Assembly (NCBI GenBank): GCA_003133425.1
Contig: PKXI01000197.1
Location: forward strand, 655 to 10,952
DNA length: 10,298 bases
Reading direction: 5' to 3'
Origin: Acidobacteriaceae bacterium
GTDB lineage: Bacteria > Acidobacteriota > Terriglobia > Terriglobales > Acidobacteriaceae
The position numbers were made by a program, and so were the translations under genes. Below the pieces are notes generated by a model. The model made no database searches, was not told the origin of the DNA, and worked only from the letters and a program-made list of their open reading frames with translations. Within the stretch, counting starts at the first letter, position 1. The number at the start of each line of letters is the position of its first letter. Positions 1 through 5,737 of the stretch are shown here, one piece after another.

Positions 1-18
1 CAACTGAGCTACATCAGC
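1..18 (-). tRNA. 5' end of a tRNA, probably tRNA-Thr (cut by window edge)
   Basis: Read on the minus strand, the window edge shows the first 18 bases of a tRNA: a 7-base acceptor strand GCTGATG, then TA, then the D-arm start GCTCAGTTG. This start is nearly the same as that of bacterial tRNA-Thr(GGT). The position, after tRNA-Thr(TGT) and tRNA-Tyr, also fits the second threonine tRNA of the Thr-Tyr-Gly-Thr-tuf cluster known from other bacteria. The anticodon lies outside the window, so the identity is an inference; the tRNA nature itself is fairly safe. Confidence 0.7.
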
Positions 19-47
19 CCTCAAAACCGCAGCTTCCAGCTTTTCAG

Positions 48-332
48 CTATAAGCTGTCTTTCTCCCCGCCCCGCCGAATCCTCTCCGCCGAGCGAGCTA
101 AAACCGTCCGCAATGCCAACCCACCGATGATGATCAGCGGAATCCACCGCATCTCCACCGGCTTGCCCATCACCATGACCTTGCCTGCATCCATGGTGAA
201 CCAAACCAGCACGGCCAAAGCCGCGTACAACACAAGGGCCACCGGATACCGCTTGTCCAAATCGGAGCCGCTTCGCTTCAGGCTCTCCCGATCCGTACCC
301 GTTCGCGCTTCCGGTTGCGACCCTTCGCGCAT
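48..332 (-). CDS. small two-helix inner-membrane protein, function unknown
   Basis: A 94-residue protein with no family I recognise. The N-terminus is polar and charged (about 1-28). Two hydrophobic helices follow, at about 30-47 and 63-79, separated by a short loop, and the C-terminus is basic (R80, R85, R87, R88). Positive charge at both ends predicts a hairpin in the inner membrane with both ends in the cytoplasm. The ATG is supported by a purine-rich ribosome site (AGAGGGA) about 6 bases upstream. The gene starts only 18 bp past the 3' end of tRNA-Tyr and stops 29 bp before the next tRNA, so it must be cotranscribed with, and cut out of, the tRNA precursor. SecE, often found near such tRNA clusters, was considered, but SecE has a different conserved sequence and usually one helix. 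The reading frame is likely real; the function is unknown. Confidence 0.6.
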   Translation of the reverse strand: MREGSQPEARTGTDRESLKRSGSDLDKRYPVALVLYAALAVLVWFTMDAGKVMVMGKPVEMRWIPLIIIGGLALRTVLARSAERIRRGGEKDSL

Positions 333-350
333 TCCAGTCCCTCTGATTCG

Positions 351-438
351 TGGTGCACAGGGGAGGATTCGAACCTCCGTAGCTCCAAGGAGCGGCAGAT
401 TTACAGTCTGCTGCCATTAACCGCTCGGCCACCTGTGC
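351..438 (-). tRNA. tRNA-Tyr(GTA)
   Basis: This is a complete class II tRNA on the minus strand. The acceptor GCACAGG pairs with CCTGTGC, followed by discriminator A and an encoded CCA (plus-strand 351-353). The anticodon stem GCAGA/TCTGC encloses the loop CTGTAAA, giving anticodon GTA (plus-strand 402-404). A long variable arm lies between the anticodon stem and the T arm (GGTTCGAATCC), as expected for bacterial tRNA-Tyr. Length is 88 nt with CCA. It is transcribed after tRNA-Thr(TGT) in the same direction. Confidence 0.96.
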
Positions 439-623
439 CCAACCCGGCTGCCTTCCCTTTTTTGACCCGCTTCAGCGCATTAAGCCCCGCCCGGAGAGTC
501 TCCGGCATTTCTGAGCATGCACCTCAGTGGGATCGCCGCGGAGGACAGGTCCGGCGCTCTCAAAATACCTTGCACGCCGGTCAATTTCTTACTGTTCCAG
601 AATCCGTTCTCTGGTTCCTAAAG
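439..623 (-). other. 185-bp spacer between two tRNA genes, with short palindromes
   Basis: I see no gene here. The spacer is long for a tRNA operon and holds several dyads: CCGGAGA/TCTCCGG around one base (491-505), a 6-bp pair CCGGCG/CGCCGG (551-556 and 575-580), and CCAGA/TCTGG (597-601 and 610-614). None is followed on the minus strand by a T-run, so they look like features of the tRNA precursor, not terminators. Confidence 0.4.
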
Positions 624-699
624 TGGAGCTGGCGAAGGGATTTGAACCCCCGACCCTCTGATTACAAATCAGATGCTCTACCAGCTGAGCTACGCCAGC
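624..699 (-). tRNA. tRNA-Thr(TGT)
   Basis: This is a complete tRNA of 76 nt on the minus strand. Acceptor strands GCTGGCG and CGCCAGC pair fully and are followed by discriminator T and an encoded CCA (plus-strand 624-626). The D arm begins GCTCAGCTGG. The anticodon stem TCTGA/TCAGA holds the loop TTTGTAA, so the anticodon is TGT (plus-strand 664-666), reading ACA and related threonine codons. The T loop GTTCAAATC is present. It is the first gene of the tRNA operon, ahead of tRNA-Tyr. Confidence 0.96.
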
Positions 700-794
700 C
701 CTTCCACATCAGAAATCCAACCGGAAATCCTGAAACTACACCGCACCACGCACAGACACACTCCTACTCTGGACATACTGCGGCACAAAAATCA

Positions 795-823
795 AGGTTA
801 GCACACCCGCTCATGCGGAGCAA
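795..823 (-). promoter_or_regulatory. putative sigma70-type promoter of the tRNA operon
   Basis: On the minus strand TTGCTC (plus-strand 818-823) lies 17 bp before TAACCT (795-800). The -10 box is preceded by TGC, which makes an extended -10. This places the transcript start about 90 nt before tRNA-Thr. The -35 matches the consensus only in TTG, so the call rests on spacing, the extended -10 and the lack of a better candidate. Confidence 0.4.
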
Positions 824-900
824 ACCCCGAGGCTTACCGATTCGAGCTATTTCTGCGCACACTCCGAGCCCCGCAACTTCTCTCCCCTCGCTGATTTACC

Positions 901-906
901 TTGACA
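901..906 (+). promoter_or_regulatory. putative -35 box for the CsgG-like gene
   Basis: A perfect TTGACA lies 57 bp before the start codon at 964. At 17-18 bp spacing the -10 position reads AAACCT, which is poor, so only the -35 half is convincing. The 700-963 gap is otherwise a divergent promoter region with no gene. Confidence 0.3.
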
Positions 907-963
907 GAACGAGAGAAGAAGGCAAACCTGTTTCCAGCCCGATTTCGCTTCGAAGGATGACCT

Positions 964-1968
964 ATGACACACAAGAGATTCCTTTTGATCATGGCAATTC
1001 TGCTGGTCTTCGTTGCCGGCGTTGCCCAACGCCCCTCCAATGCCCAGAACGCCGCACCGCGCCGACCCCGCATCGCGGTCCTCGATTTTGACTACGCCAC
1101 CGTGCATACCTACTCCGCCGCAATCTTTGGCTCCGACGTCGACATCGGCAAGGGCATCGCCGACTTGCTCGTGACCGACCTGGTCAAAGACGGCAGTTTC
1201 TCGATCATTGAGCGCAAGGCCCTCGACAAGATCATGACCGAGCAGAACTTCTCCAGCTCCAATCGCGCCGATCCCACCAGCGCCGCCAAACTCGGCAAGC
1301 TGCTCGGAGTCGACGCAATCCTGATCGGCAGCATCACCGAGTTCGGCAATGAGACCAAGAAGACCGGCCTGGGCGGTGCCGGCGGCAACTGGGGCGGGTA
1401 TGGCCTCGGAGGCTTCGGCCATTCCAATTCCAAGGCCAACGTCGGCATTGACGCCCGCCTGGTCAACGTCGATACAGGCGAGATTCTCGCGGTGGCTGAG
1501 GGTAAAGGCCAGTCAAGCCGCTCAAGTACCTCCATGACCGGCGGCGGCGGCAACTGGCACGGCTTTGGAGCCGGCAACGCCGACTTCGGCAGCAGCGATT
1601 TCCAGAACACCATCATTGGTGAAGCCACCAAGATCGCCGTCGACACGCTCGTCAAGGATCTTTTGACCGACACCTCCAAGGTTGCCGTCCGCACCATCAC
1701 CGTCGAAGGCCTTGTCGCGGCAGTCGATGGCGGTCAGATCGTCCTCAACGTGGGTGCCAGGGCCGGCGTCAAAGTCGGCGACCAGCTGACGGTCATGCGC
1801 GTCACCAAGGAGATCAAGGACCCAGCCACAGGCGCCGTCATTCGCCGCCTCACCACCAACATTGGCGTTGTAAAGGCTACCGATGTCGATGATTCTTCCG
1901 CGGTCTGCACGCCCGTCTCCGGCACCGACTTCAAAACCGGGGATGCCGTCAAATCCGTAACGCAGTAG
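964..1968 (+). CDS. CsgG-family secreted protein with glycine-rich loops and a C-terminal extension
   Basis: A 334-residue exported protein. Residues 1-28 form a signal peptide without a lipobox cysteine, so unlike E. coli CsgG it is probably not a lipoprotein. Residues about 36-235 match the CsgG fold: RIAVLDFDY near the start, then ADLLVTDLVKDG, the IIERKALDKI motif (81-90), GVDAILIGSITEF (115-127), and RLVNVDTGEIL (165-175), which corresponds to the VNVSTGEIL of CsgG. Two glycine-rich stretches (135-152 and 192-205, both with GGNW) interrupt the domain where CsgG has its membrane hairpins. Residues about 240-334 form a beta-rich tail (GARAGVKVGDQL) resembling the FlgT C-terminal type. The ATG has AAGGA 6 bases upstream. 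CsgG proteins form outer-membrane pores or envelope assemblies, but no csgA, B, E or F gene is nearby, so a curli role is not supported. The fold is confident; the function is not. Confidence 0.85.
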   Translation: MTHKRFLLIMAILLVFVAGVAQRPSNAQNAAPRRPRIAVLDFDYATVHTYSAAIFGSDVDIGKGIADLLVTDLVKDGSFSIIERKALDKIMTEQNFSSSNRADPTSAAKLGKLLGVDAILIGSITEFGNETKKTGLGGAGGNWGGYGLGGFGHSNSKANVGIDARLVNVDTGEILAVAEGKGQSSRSSTSMTGGGGNWHGFGAGNADFGSSDFQNTIIGEATKIAVDTLVKDLLTDTSKVAVRTITVEGLVAAVDGGQIVLNVGARAGVKVGDQLTVMRVTKEIKDPATGAVIRRLTTNIGVVKATDVDDSSAVCTPVSGTDFKTGDAVKSVTQ

Positions 1969-1984
1969 AGCCGCCGCTCAACCC

Positions 1985-2023
1985 AAAATGCCCTCCGCGC
2001 CCTTCCACGCGGCGGGCATTTTT
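1985..2023 (+). terminator. Rho-independent terminator after the CsgG-like gene
   Basis: Left arm AAAATGCCC-T-CCGCG (1985-1999) pairs with CGCGG-C-GGGCATTTT (2008-2022) with one mismatch and an 8-base loop. The stem runs into a T5 tract. It starts 17 bp after the stop codon, so the CsgG-like gene is a single-gene unit. Confidence 0.88.
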
Positions 2024-2035
2024 ATGTATGGCACC

Positions 2036-2175
2036 AGTGTCCTGAGTCTAAGATTCGCTAAACAAGAAACGCTGTCATCCTGAGCGAAGTTTGGCGCGTT
2101 CTTTGCGACAAACGTAGTCGAAGGACCTGCGTCTTCACCGCTAGCTTCTTCAACGAATTTCTGACTCAGGACACT
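2036..2175. repeat. MITE-like intergenic element with imperfect terminal inverted repeats
   Basis: AGTGTCCTGAGTC at 2036-2048 is repeated exactly, inverted, at 2163-2175, and the match continues imperfectly inward for about 18 more bases (shared ATTCG and AAG blocks). Inside is a second dyad, TTTGgCGC/GCGaCAAA (about 2090-2114). The interior also holds GTCATCCTGAGCGAAG and GTCGAAGGACCTG, phrases I recall from dispersed intergenic repeats in Acidobacteriota and other soil bacteria. I see no target-site duplication and no transposase. An 89-codon minus-strand frame runs through it but has no supporting signals. Confidence 0.5.
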
Positions 2176-2279
2176 AGCCGCTCGCTGGGGACCCTCGCAG
2201 GGAACAGATCTGAGCAAGTTCGCTCTTCCCACCTGGAGTCTTGCCACTCAAGTTGTAGTCTCTTTGCGCGAACACTCAC

Positions 2280-2308
2280 TTGCGAAACCTGGCCCTCAGG
2301 TGCATGAT
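2280..2308 (+). promoter_or_regulatory. putative promoter of the PEGA-domain gene
   Basis: TTGCGA (2280-2285), a 17-bp spacer and CATGAT (2303-2308) match the sigma70 consensus at four of six bases in each box. The predicted start would give a leader of roughly 50 nt before the ATG at 2363, which carries the ribosome site AAGGGGGA. Nothing else is seen between the repeat element and this promoter. Confidence 0.4.
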
Positions 2309-2362
2309 GGACTCGCTTCCCCGATAGATCCTTAACGGTTCTGAACCTAAGGGGGAAGCTGA

Positions 2363-3262
2363 ATGCGCAAAAGTCTTACCGCACTTGTATTTCTGGTAAT
2401 TTGTTCGCTGGTTGCAGCGCAACAACCGCCGCCCGCTCCAGTTACTTCCGGGGAACAAAAGTCAACTCCAGTGGAGGCGCCGACCAGTCCTGCGACAAAC
2501 TTCGCAACCACCCAACCGCCTCCTCCCGACACGCTGCTCGACGGCACCCCTGTGAAGCTGCGTCTCAGCCAGACAATCTCCTCAGCAGATACGAAAGTGG
2601 GACAAGAAATCCCCTTTGAGGTTGTTGAAGATATTAGCGTCAATCACGTAATTGTCCTTCCCAAAGGAGCATCCGCGATTGCCACTGTAACCGCAGCCGA
2701 ACACAAGAAAAGCATGGGCCGCGCCGGTAAGCTCGACATCTCAATCAGTTATGCCCGGCTCAAAGATCAGGAGAAAGTCGCATTACGAGCGACGCAGGAG
2801 AACAAGGGCGGCGGTCACGTTGGAGCAATGACCGGTGCCATGGTGGCTACGGCCATTGTTTTCTTTCCTGCCGCACCGCTGTTCCTCTTCATCCACGGCA
2901 AGGATATTACGATCCCCGCAGGCACAGTGATCACCGCTTTTGTCGAAGGCGACATGCACCTGAACATGGCCAACTTCGTACCCGCCCCTCCGCCCTCTGC
3001 GCCCTCTGCTCCATCCGCCACCGCTCAGGCCTCGCTCGTTATCGACTCTACCCCGCCCGGCGCGGACATAGAAATCGACAGTGCGTTTGTCGGCAACACG
3101 CCCTCGACAGTTTCTATCGCTTCCGGCAGCCATCAGATTGTCGTCAAAAAGAAGGGTTTCGCGGACTGGACAAAAGCCCTTAACGTATCCGGCGGAACGG
3201 TTCACCTCAACGCCGAACTGGAGCAGGCCCCTGTGCAGCCAGTACAACCGGCAGCGCAGTAG
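2363..3262 (+). CDS. exported PEGA-domain protein
   Basis: A 299-residue envelope protein. A signal peptide covers 1-19 (cleavage likely after VAA). A Pro/Thr-rich linker (about 20-58) leads to a beta-rich domain that begins VKLRLSQTISSADTKVG (64-80) and includes VLPKGASAIATVT (98-110) and ITIPAGTVITAFVEGD (182-197); a hydrophobic stretch (about 155-178) interrupts it. After a second Pro/Ser linker (207-222) comes a PEGA domain at 223-287, with the SLVIDSTPPGADIEIDSAFV opening, a GNTP turn and the VKKKGF motif. PEGA domains are small beta modules of surface and envelope proteins thought to bind partners or cell-wall material. AAGGGGGA lies 7 bases before the ATG. Only 70 bp and no terminator separate it from the next gene, so the two may share a transcript. 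The PEGA call is firm; the exact role is unknown. Confidence 0.85.
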   Translation: MRKSLTALVFLVICSLVAAQQPPPAPVTSGEQKSTPVEAPTSPATNFATTQPPPPDTLLDGTPVKLRLSQTISSADTKVGQEIPFEVVEDISVNHVIVLPKGASAIATVTAAEHKKSMGRAGKLDISISYARLKDQEKVALRATQENKGGGHVGAMTGAMVATAIVFFPAAPLFLFIHGKDITIPAGTVITAFVEGDMHLNMANFVPAPPPSAPSAPSATAQASLVIDSTPPGADIEIDSAFVGNTPSTVSIASGSHQIVVKKKGFADWTKALNVSGGTVHLNAELEQAPVQPVQPAAQ

Positions 3263-3332
3263 TTCTACGAGCTGCAACCACGTGCGTCCCCGGTCCTGAT
3301 CGGAGGTGATACGGTAAATCTGACGGCACCAC

Positions 3333-4340
3333 ATGAACCGACGCACCCGCAGAACGCTTCTTATCGTCGCAGCAGTCCTGCTAATGCTGACCGTGGCCAT
3401 CTTCCTGCGCTCCAAGGCCCCGCCTGAGGCCGCCCGCCTCCTCCCTGAGTCCGACGGCATCATCTACTTCAATCTCAAACCCGTCAGAACCTTCACCCAC
3501 TTCAAGGACCTGAAGGCACCCGATCGCGCCCCCGACTACCAGCAGTTCGTCGATGCCACCGGCATCGACTGGGAGCGCGATCTTGACGAGGTGGCCATCG
3601 CTCTCCACCGCATGCCCGACCCCAACGGTCCCAACGGCCCCGTAGCTTATTCCATGGTGCTGGTGGGCAAGCTGACCGGCAAGCGCCTCAACGCATGGCT
3701 TGAAAGCCACGCCGCCTCGCACGAAATTTACGCCGGACACATCATCTACAACATTCCCTCTCAAGACCGCACCGTGCGCGTCACGCAAATCGGCTACGAC
3801 ATGGTCGGCGTCTCCAACACGCCCAGCCCTGAGCAGATTCACTCCATGCTCGACCGCCATCGCACCGCCGCAGTGCCCTTTGCCGGCTCCTCTCTGCTGG
3901 CTCAGCACTACCACGATGTGCCGCTGCTTTCGCTGGCCTGGGGTGTCGGTCAAATCGGCCTTCCCTTCTCTGAGAGCGGCGCCATCAAAGTCTTCGGCCT
4001 GTCGCTGCCGCTGGAGTCGGACTCCACCATCATCGCCAGTCTGCGCTGGACCGGCTCGCTCCACCTGCGAATCGAAGAAATCGCTCCCAGCGAGGAAAAA
4101 GCGGCAAGCCAGGCCGCGGCTCTCGCCACACTGGTTACGCTGGCCCGCGGCTTTACCCAGCCTCTCGGCGAAAACTCCGCCAACAGTGGACTGAAAGAGC
4201 TGCTCAAAACCGCCGAAGTCACGCAAAAGCAGGACCGCGTCTTAGTTACGGCCATCCTCTCGCCCGCCTTCCTTGCCAGCCTCAGTCAGGAAAGCAACCC
4301 ACCCGCTAACCAGAATCCACCTTCTCCTTCTACTCCCTGA
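3333..4340 (+). CDS. membrane-anchored protein of unknown function
   Basis: A 335-residue protein. A basic N-terminus (MNRRTRRT) precedes one hydrophobic helix (about 8-25), giving either a membrane anchor or an uncleaved signal with the bulk outside the inner membrane. The exported part opens with RLLPESDGIIYFNLKPVR (35-52), a pattern I associate with DUF3352-like bacterial envelope proteins, though I cannot confirm membership. It is followed by alternating beta and alpha segments and ends in a Pro/Ser/Asn-rich tail (319-335). No catalytic motif is visible. In-frame stops at 3315 and 3321 fix the start at ATG 3333, yet the only strong ribosome site, GGAGGTGAT (3302-3310), lies 22 bases upstream, farther than usual. 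It may be cotranscribed with the PEGA gene. The coding call is secure; the function is unknown. Confidence 0.8.
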   Translation: MNRRTRRTLLIVAAVLLMLTVAIFLRSKAPPEAARLLPESDGIIYFNLKPVRTFTHFKDLKAPDRAPDYQQFVDATGIDWERDLDEVAIALHRMPDPNGPNGPVAYSMVLVGKLTGKRLNAWLESHAASHEIYAGHIIYNIPSQDRTVRVTQIGYDMVGVSNTPSPEQIHSMLDRHRTAAVPFAGSSLLAQHYHDVPLLSLAWGVGQIGLPFSESGAIKVFGLSLPLESDSTIIASLRWTGSLHLRIEEIAPSEEKAASQAAALATLVTLARGFTQPLGENSANSGLKELLKTAEVTQKQDRVLVTAILSPAFLASLSQESNPPANQNPPSPSTP

Positions 4341-4344
4341 ACGA

Positions 4345-4387
4345 CCGGGTGCCCCATCCTAACCGCGTCCTTTGCGGTTAGGGTGGG
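4345..4387. repeat. hairpin element 1: leader plus 14-bp stem, likely bidirectional terminator
   Basis: The 12-base leader CCGGGTGCCCCA (4345-4356) runs into a stem CCCATCCTAACCGC (4353-4366) that pairs with GCGGTTAGGGTGGG (4374-4387) through 14 bp, one of them a G-T wobble, around the loop GTCCTTT. It starts 5 bp after the stop of the upstream gene, between convergent genes. It lacks a T-run, so termination is an inference; its shape and shared leader mark it as a repeat family member. Confidence 0.65.
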
Positions 4388-4407
4388 ATAGCAAGAACCT
4401 CAGCCAG

Positions 4408-4441
4408 CCGGGTGCCCCAGGTCGCGATTTTGAGACCTGGG
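4408..4441. repeat. hairpin element 2 with the same leader
   Basis: The same CCGGGTGCCCCA leader recurs at 4408-4419, followed by the stem CCCAGGTC (4416-4423) and GACCTGGG (4434-4441) with a 10-base loop. The stem sequence differs from element 1 beyond the shared CCCA, so the two are related by design, not simple duplication. It lies 15 bp from the 3' end of the convergent glycosidase gene. Confidence 0.6.
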
Positions 4442-4456
4442 AGCTATAACCCGCCG

Positions 4457-5596
4457 CTATTTCTCCTTCAACCCCAGCGCCCCCACCACCGCGCCATCCA
4501 CCTGGGCCGGCTGTCCATCCTGCTTGGTCACCACCCCAAAGCCGCCGCGATAATCCCACATCGTCCAGCCAATCCCATCGGCCTCAAGCGCCGTGCGCAC
4601 ATCGTGAATCCAATTCGCCCGCGATACCGGATCGGAGAAGCTCCGGTAAGCCCCGAATTCATTGCAGATCAGCGGCACGTTGTTCTCATGCCCCCATTGC
4701 GCCGCCGCATCCATCATCATTCGAATGCGCCGCCCATCCCAGCGATCAAGCCAATAGCTCTCCAGTTGAAAGCGATTAGCCGCATCAGGAACCTGCTTCA
4801 ACAAATTCTGCATCGCGCTCTCCGTCGCCGGATAAGGAACGCCATGCGTATACACCCACCACGCCGGCCCCCATGCCGCGCCCTGATGCGTAAACTCCGT
4901 TGGATTATAGAAGTGGAAGTTGTAAATCACATTGCCATCCACCAGCGGATACATCGTCAGCAGGTCTGCAATGCCGGAGAAGTTTGGCCCCGTAGCAATG
5001 ATTGTGTTGCGTGGCGCAGCCTCGCGGATAGCGCCTGCCACCCGCGCCTGGATCCCAGCCCACCGATAAGCATCGTTGACCTCCGGCTCGTTCAGAATCT
5101 CAAAGAACACACGCTCCGGATCGCGGTTCGCATAATGCGCAGCCAGCCTTCGCCATAACATCGTCAGCTGATCCACTGCGTAGTCGCTCGTCCGCAACTG
5201 CTGCTTGTAGTTGTCCTCGGGATGCAGATCGACCTCGACCGCCAGTCCGTCTGCCAGCATCGCGTCCACAGCTCGATCGAGCCGCCCAACAAAATCCGCG
5301 TTCAGCCCATCAGCCCCGCGCGGGTACTGTTCCAGCGGAACGGCATCGATGCTCAGGCGTACATGGTCAAAACCCAACCGCGCCATGAGCGCTATGTCCT
5401 TGGCGTCCGTGTATCGGTTAGTGCGGGCGGCGGAGTAGTCGCTCGCCGACTGCGCGAACCACTCCGACGCATTGATCCCATGCTGCAAATGCCGGGCACG
5501 TGCAATGGCTGTCTGCAAGCCGGCAGCCCGATCCTGCGCGGCTAATGGAAGTGCAATGGCAAGTAAGAAGACGAGGCAGCGGAAACGGAGATGCAT
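4457..5596 (-). CDS. secreted GH5-type glycoside hydrolase (cellulase family)
   Basis: A 379-residue protein with a signal peptide (1-20, cleavage near LAA/Q) and a single (beta/alpha)8 catalytic domain of the GH5 type, acting outside the inner membrane on beta-linked polysaccharide. Family signatures are visible: VDLHPE (122-127), FFEILNEPEVN with the acid/base Glu170, YNFHFYNP (225-232), LICNEFGAYR with the nucleophile Glu313, and the substrate-stacking WTMWDYRGGFG (344-354). All key residues are intact. No carbohydrate-binding module is attached. The start at 5596 is chosen because AAGGAGG lies 7 bases upstream and the signal peptide follows at once; an ATG at 5653 would add 19 residues ahead of the signal peptide. 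It is divergent from the secreted-protein pair. Endoglucanase is the likeliest activity; mannanase or another beta-glycanase cannot be excluded. Confidence 0.9.
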   Translation of the reverse strand: MHLRFRCLVFLLAIALPLAAQDRAAGLQTAIARARHLQHGINASEWFAQSASDYSAARTNRYTDAKDIALMARLGFDHVRLSIDAVPLEQYPRGADGLNADFVGRLDRAVDAMLADGLAVEVDLHPEDNYKQQLRTSDYAVDQLTMLWRRLAAHYANRDPERVFFEILNEPEVNDAYRWAGIQARVAGAIREAAPRNTIIATGPNFSGIADLLTMYPLVDGNVIYNFHFYNPTEFTHQGAAWGPAWWVYTHGVPYPATESAMQNLLKQVPDAANRFQLESYWLDRWDGRRIRMMMDAAAQWGHENNVPLICNEFGAYRSFSDPVSRANWIHDVRTALEADGIGWTMWDYRGGFGVVTKQDGQPAQVDGAVVGALGLKEK

Positions 5597-5628
5597 GGCA
5601 AATCCTCCTTGAAATTTGACCCGAGCCA

Positions 5629-5634
5629 ACCATA
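5629..5634 (-). promoter_or_regulatory. putative extended -10 of the GH5 gene
   Basis: On the minus strand TGGTATGGT places an extended -10 (TATGGT, plus-strand 5629-5634) 32 bp before the GH5 start codon. No good -35 is seen at 17 bp, which is tolerable with an extended -10. The match is short, so confidence is low. Confidence 0.25.
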
Positions 5635-5658
5635 CCATGTGCCGACAGTTCATTCGCC

Positions 5659-5688
5659 TTGCCGAATCCCGTCGAAAAGAAGCACAAT
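5659..5688 (+). promoter_or_regulatory. putative promoter of the first secreted paralog (duplicated with the gene)
   Basis: TTGCCG (5659-5664), 18 bp, then CACAAT (5683-5688). The same boxes, the same 18-bp spacing and the same AAAGAAGCACAATACCCGA context recur before the second paralog at 6732-6761. Conservation of this block while the rest of the intergenic DNA has diverged is the main evidence that it is functional. Confidence 0.55.
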
Positions 5689-5700
5689 ACCCGAAACCCT

Positions 5701-5722
5701 CCGGAAAGGAGGCGCCTTTCGG
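5701..5722 (+). promoter_or_regulatory. 5' leader hairpin holding a Shine-Dalgarno-like GGAGG
   Basis: CCGGAAAGG (5701-5709) pairs with CCTTTCGG (5715-5722) with one bulged G and a 5-base loop, covering GGAGG at 5708-5712. It arises from a near-tandem duplication GGAAAGGAGG (5703-5712) / GGAAAGCAGG (5721-5730). Only the second, weaker copy is correctly spaced for the ATG at 5738. Confidence 0.4.
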
Positions 5723-5737
5723 AAAGCAGGCAACTTC

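Noticed and set aside
315..1091. 258-codon plus-strand open frame
   Set aside because: It runs antisense through two complete tRNA genes and overlaps the start of the CsgG-like gene in another frame; it has no protein-family resemblance.
847..1422. 191-codon minus-strand open frame
   Set aside because: It is a shadow of the CsgG-like gene, made possible by GC-rich third positions, with no ribosome site.
964..1968. Curli secretion system
   Set aside because: Only a CsgG-fold protein is present; there are no curlin repeats or csgB, E or F genes in the window, and the lipobox is missing.
3381..4226. 281-codon minus-strand open frame
   Set aside because: It lies entirely inside the anchored-protein gene, whose start, membrane helix and composition are convincing.
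4412..5158. 248-codon plus-strand open frame
   Set aside because: It is antisense to the GH5 gene, which shows intact catalytic motifs.
5597..5653. Upstream ATG start for the GH5 protein at 5653
   Set aside because: It would put 19 residues before a normal signal peptide, while AAGGAGG sits at the right distance from the ATG at 5596.
5591..5737. 49-residue N-terminal extension of the first secreted paralog
   Set aside because: The signal peptide begins at the ATG at 5738, and the extension would overlap the GH5 start and cover the duplicated promoter.
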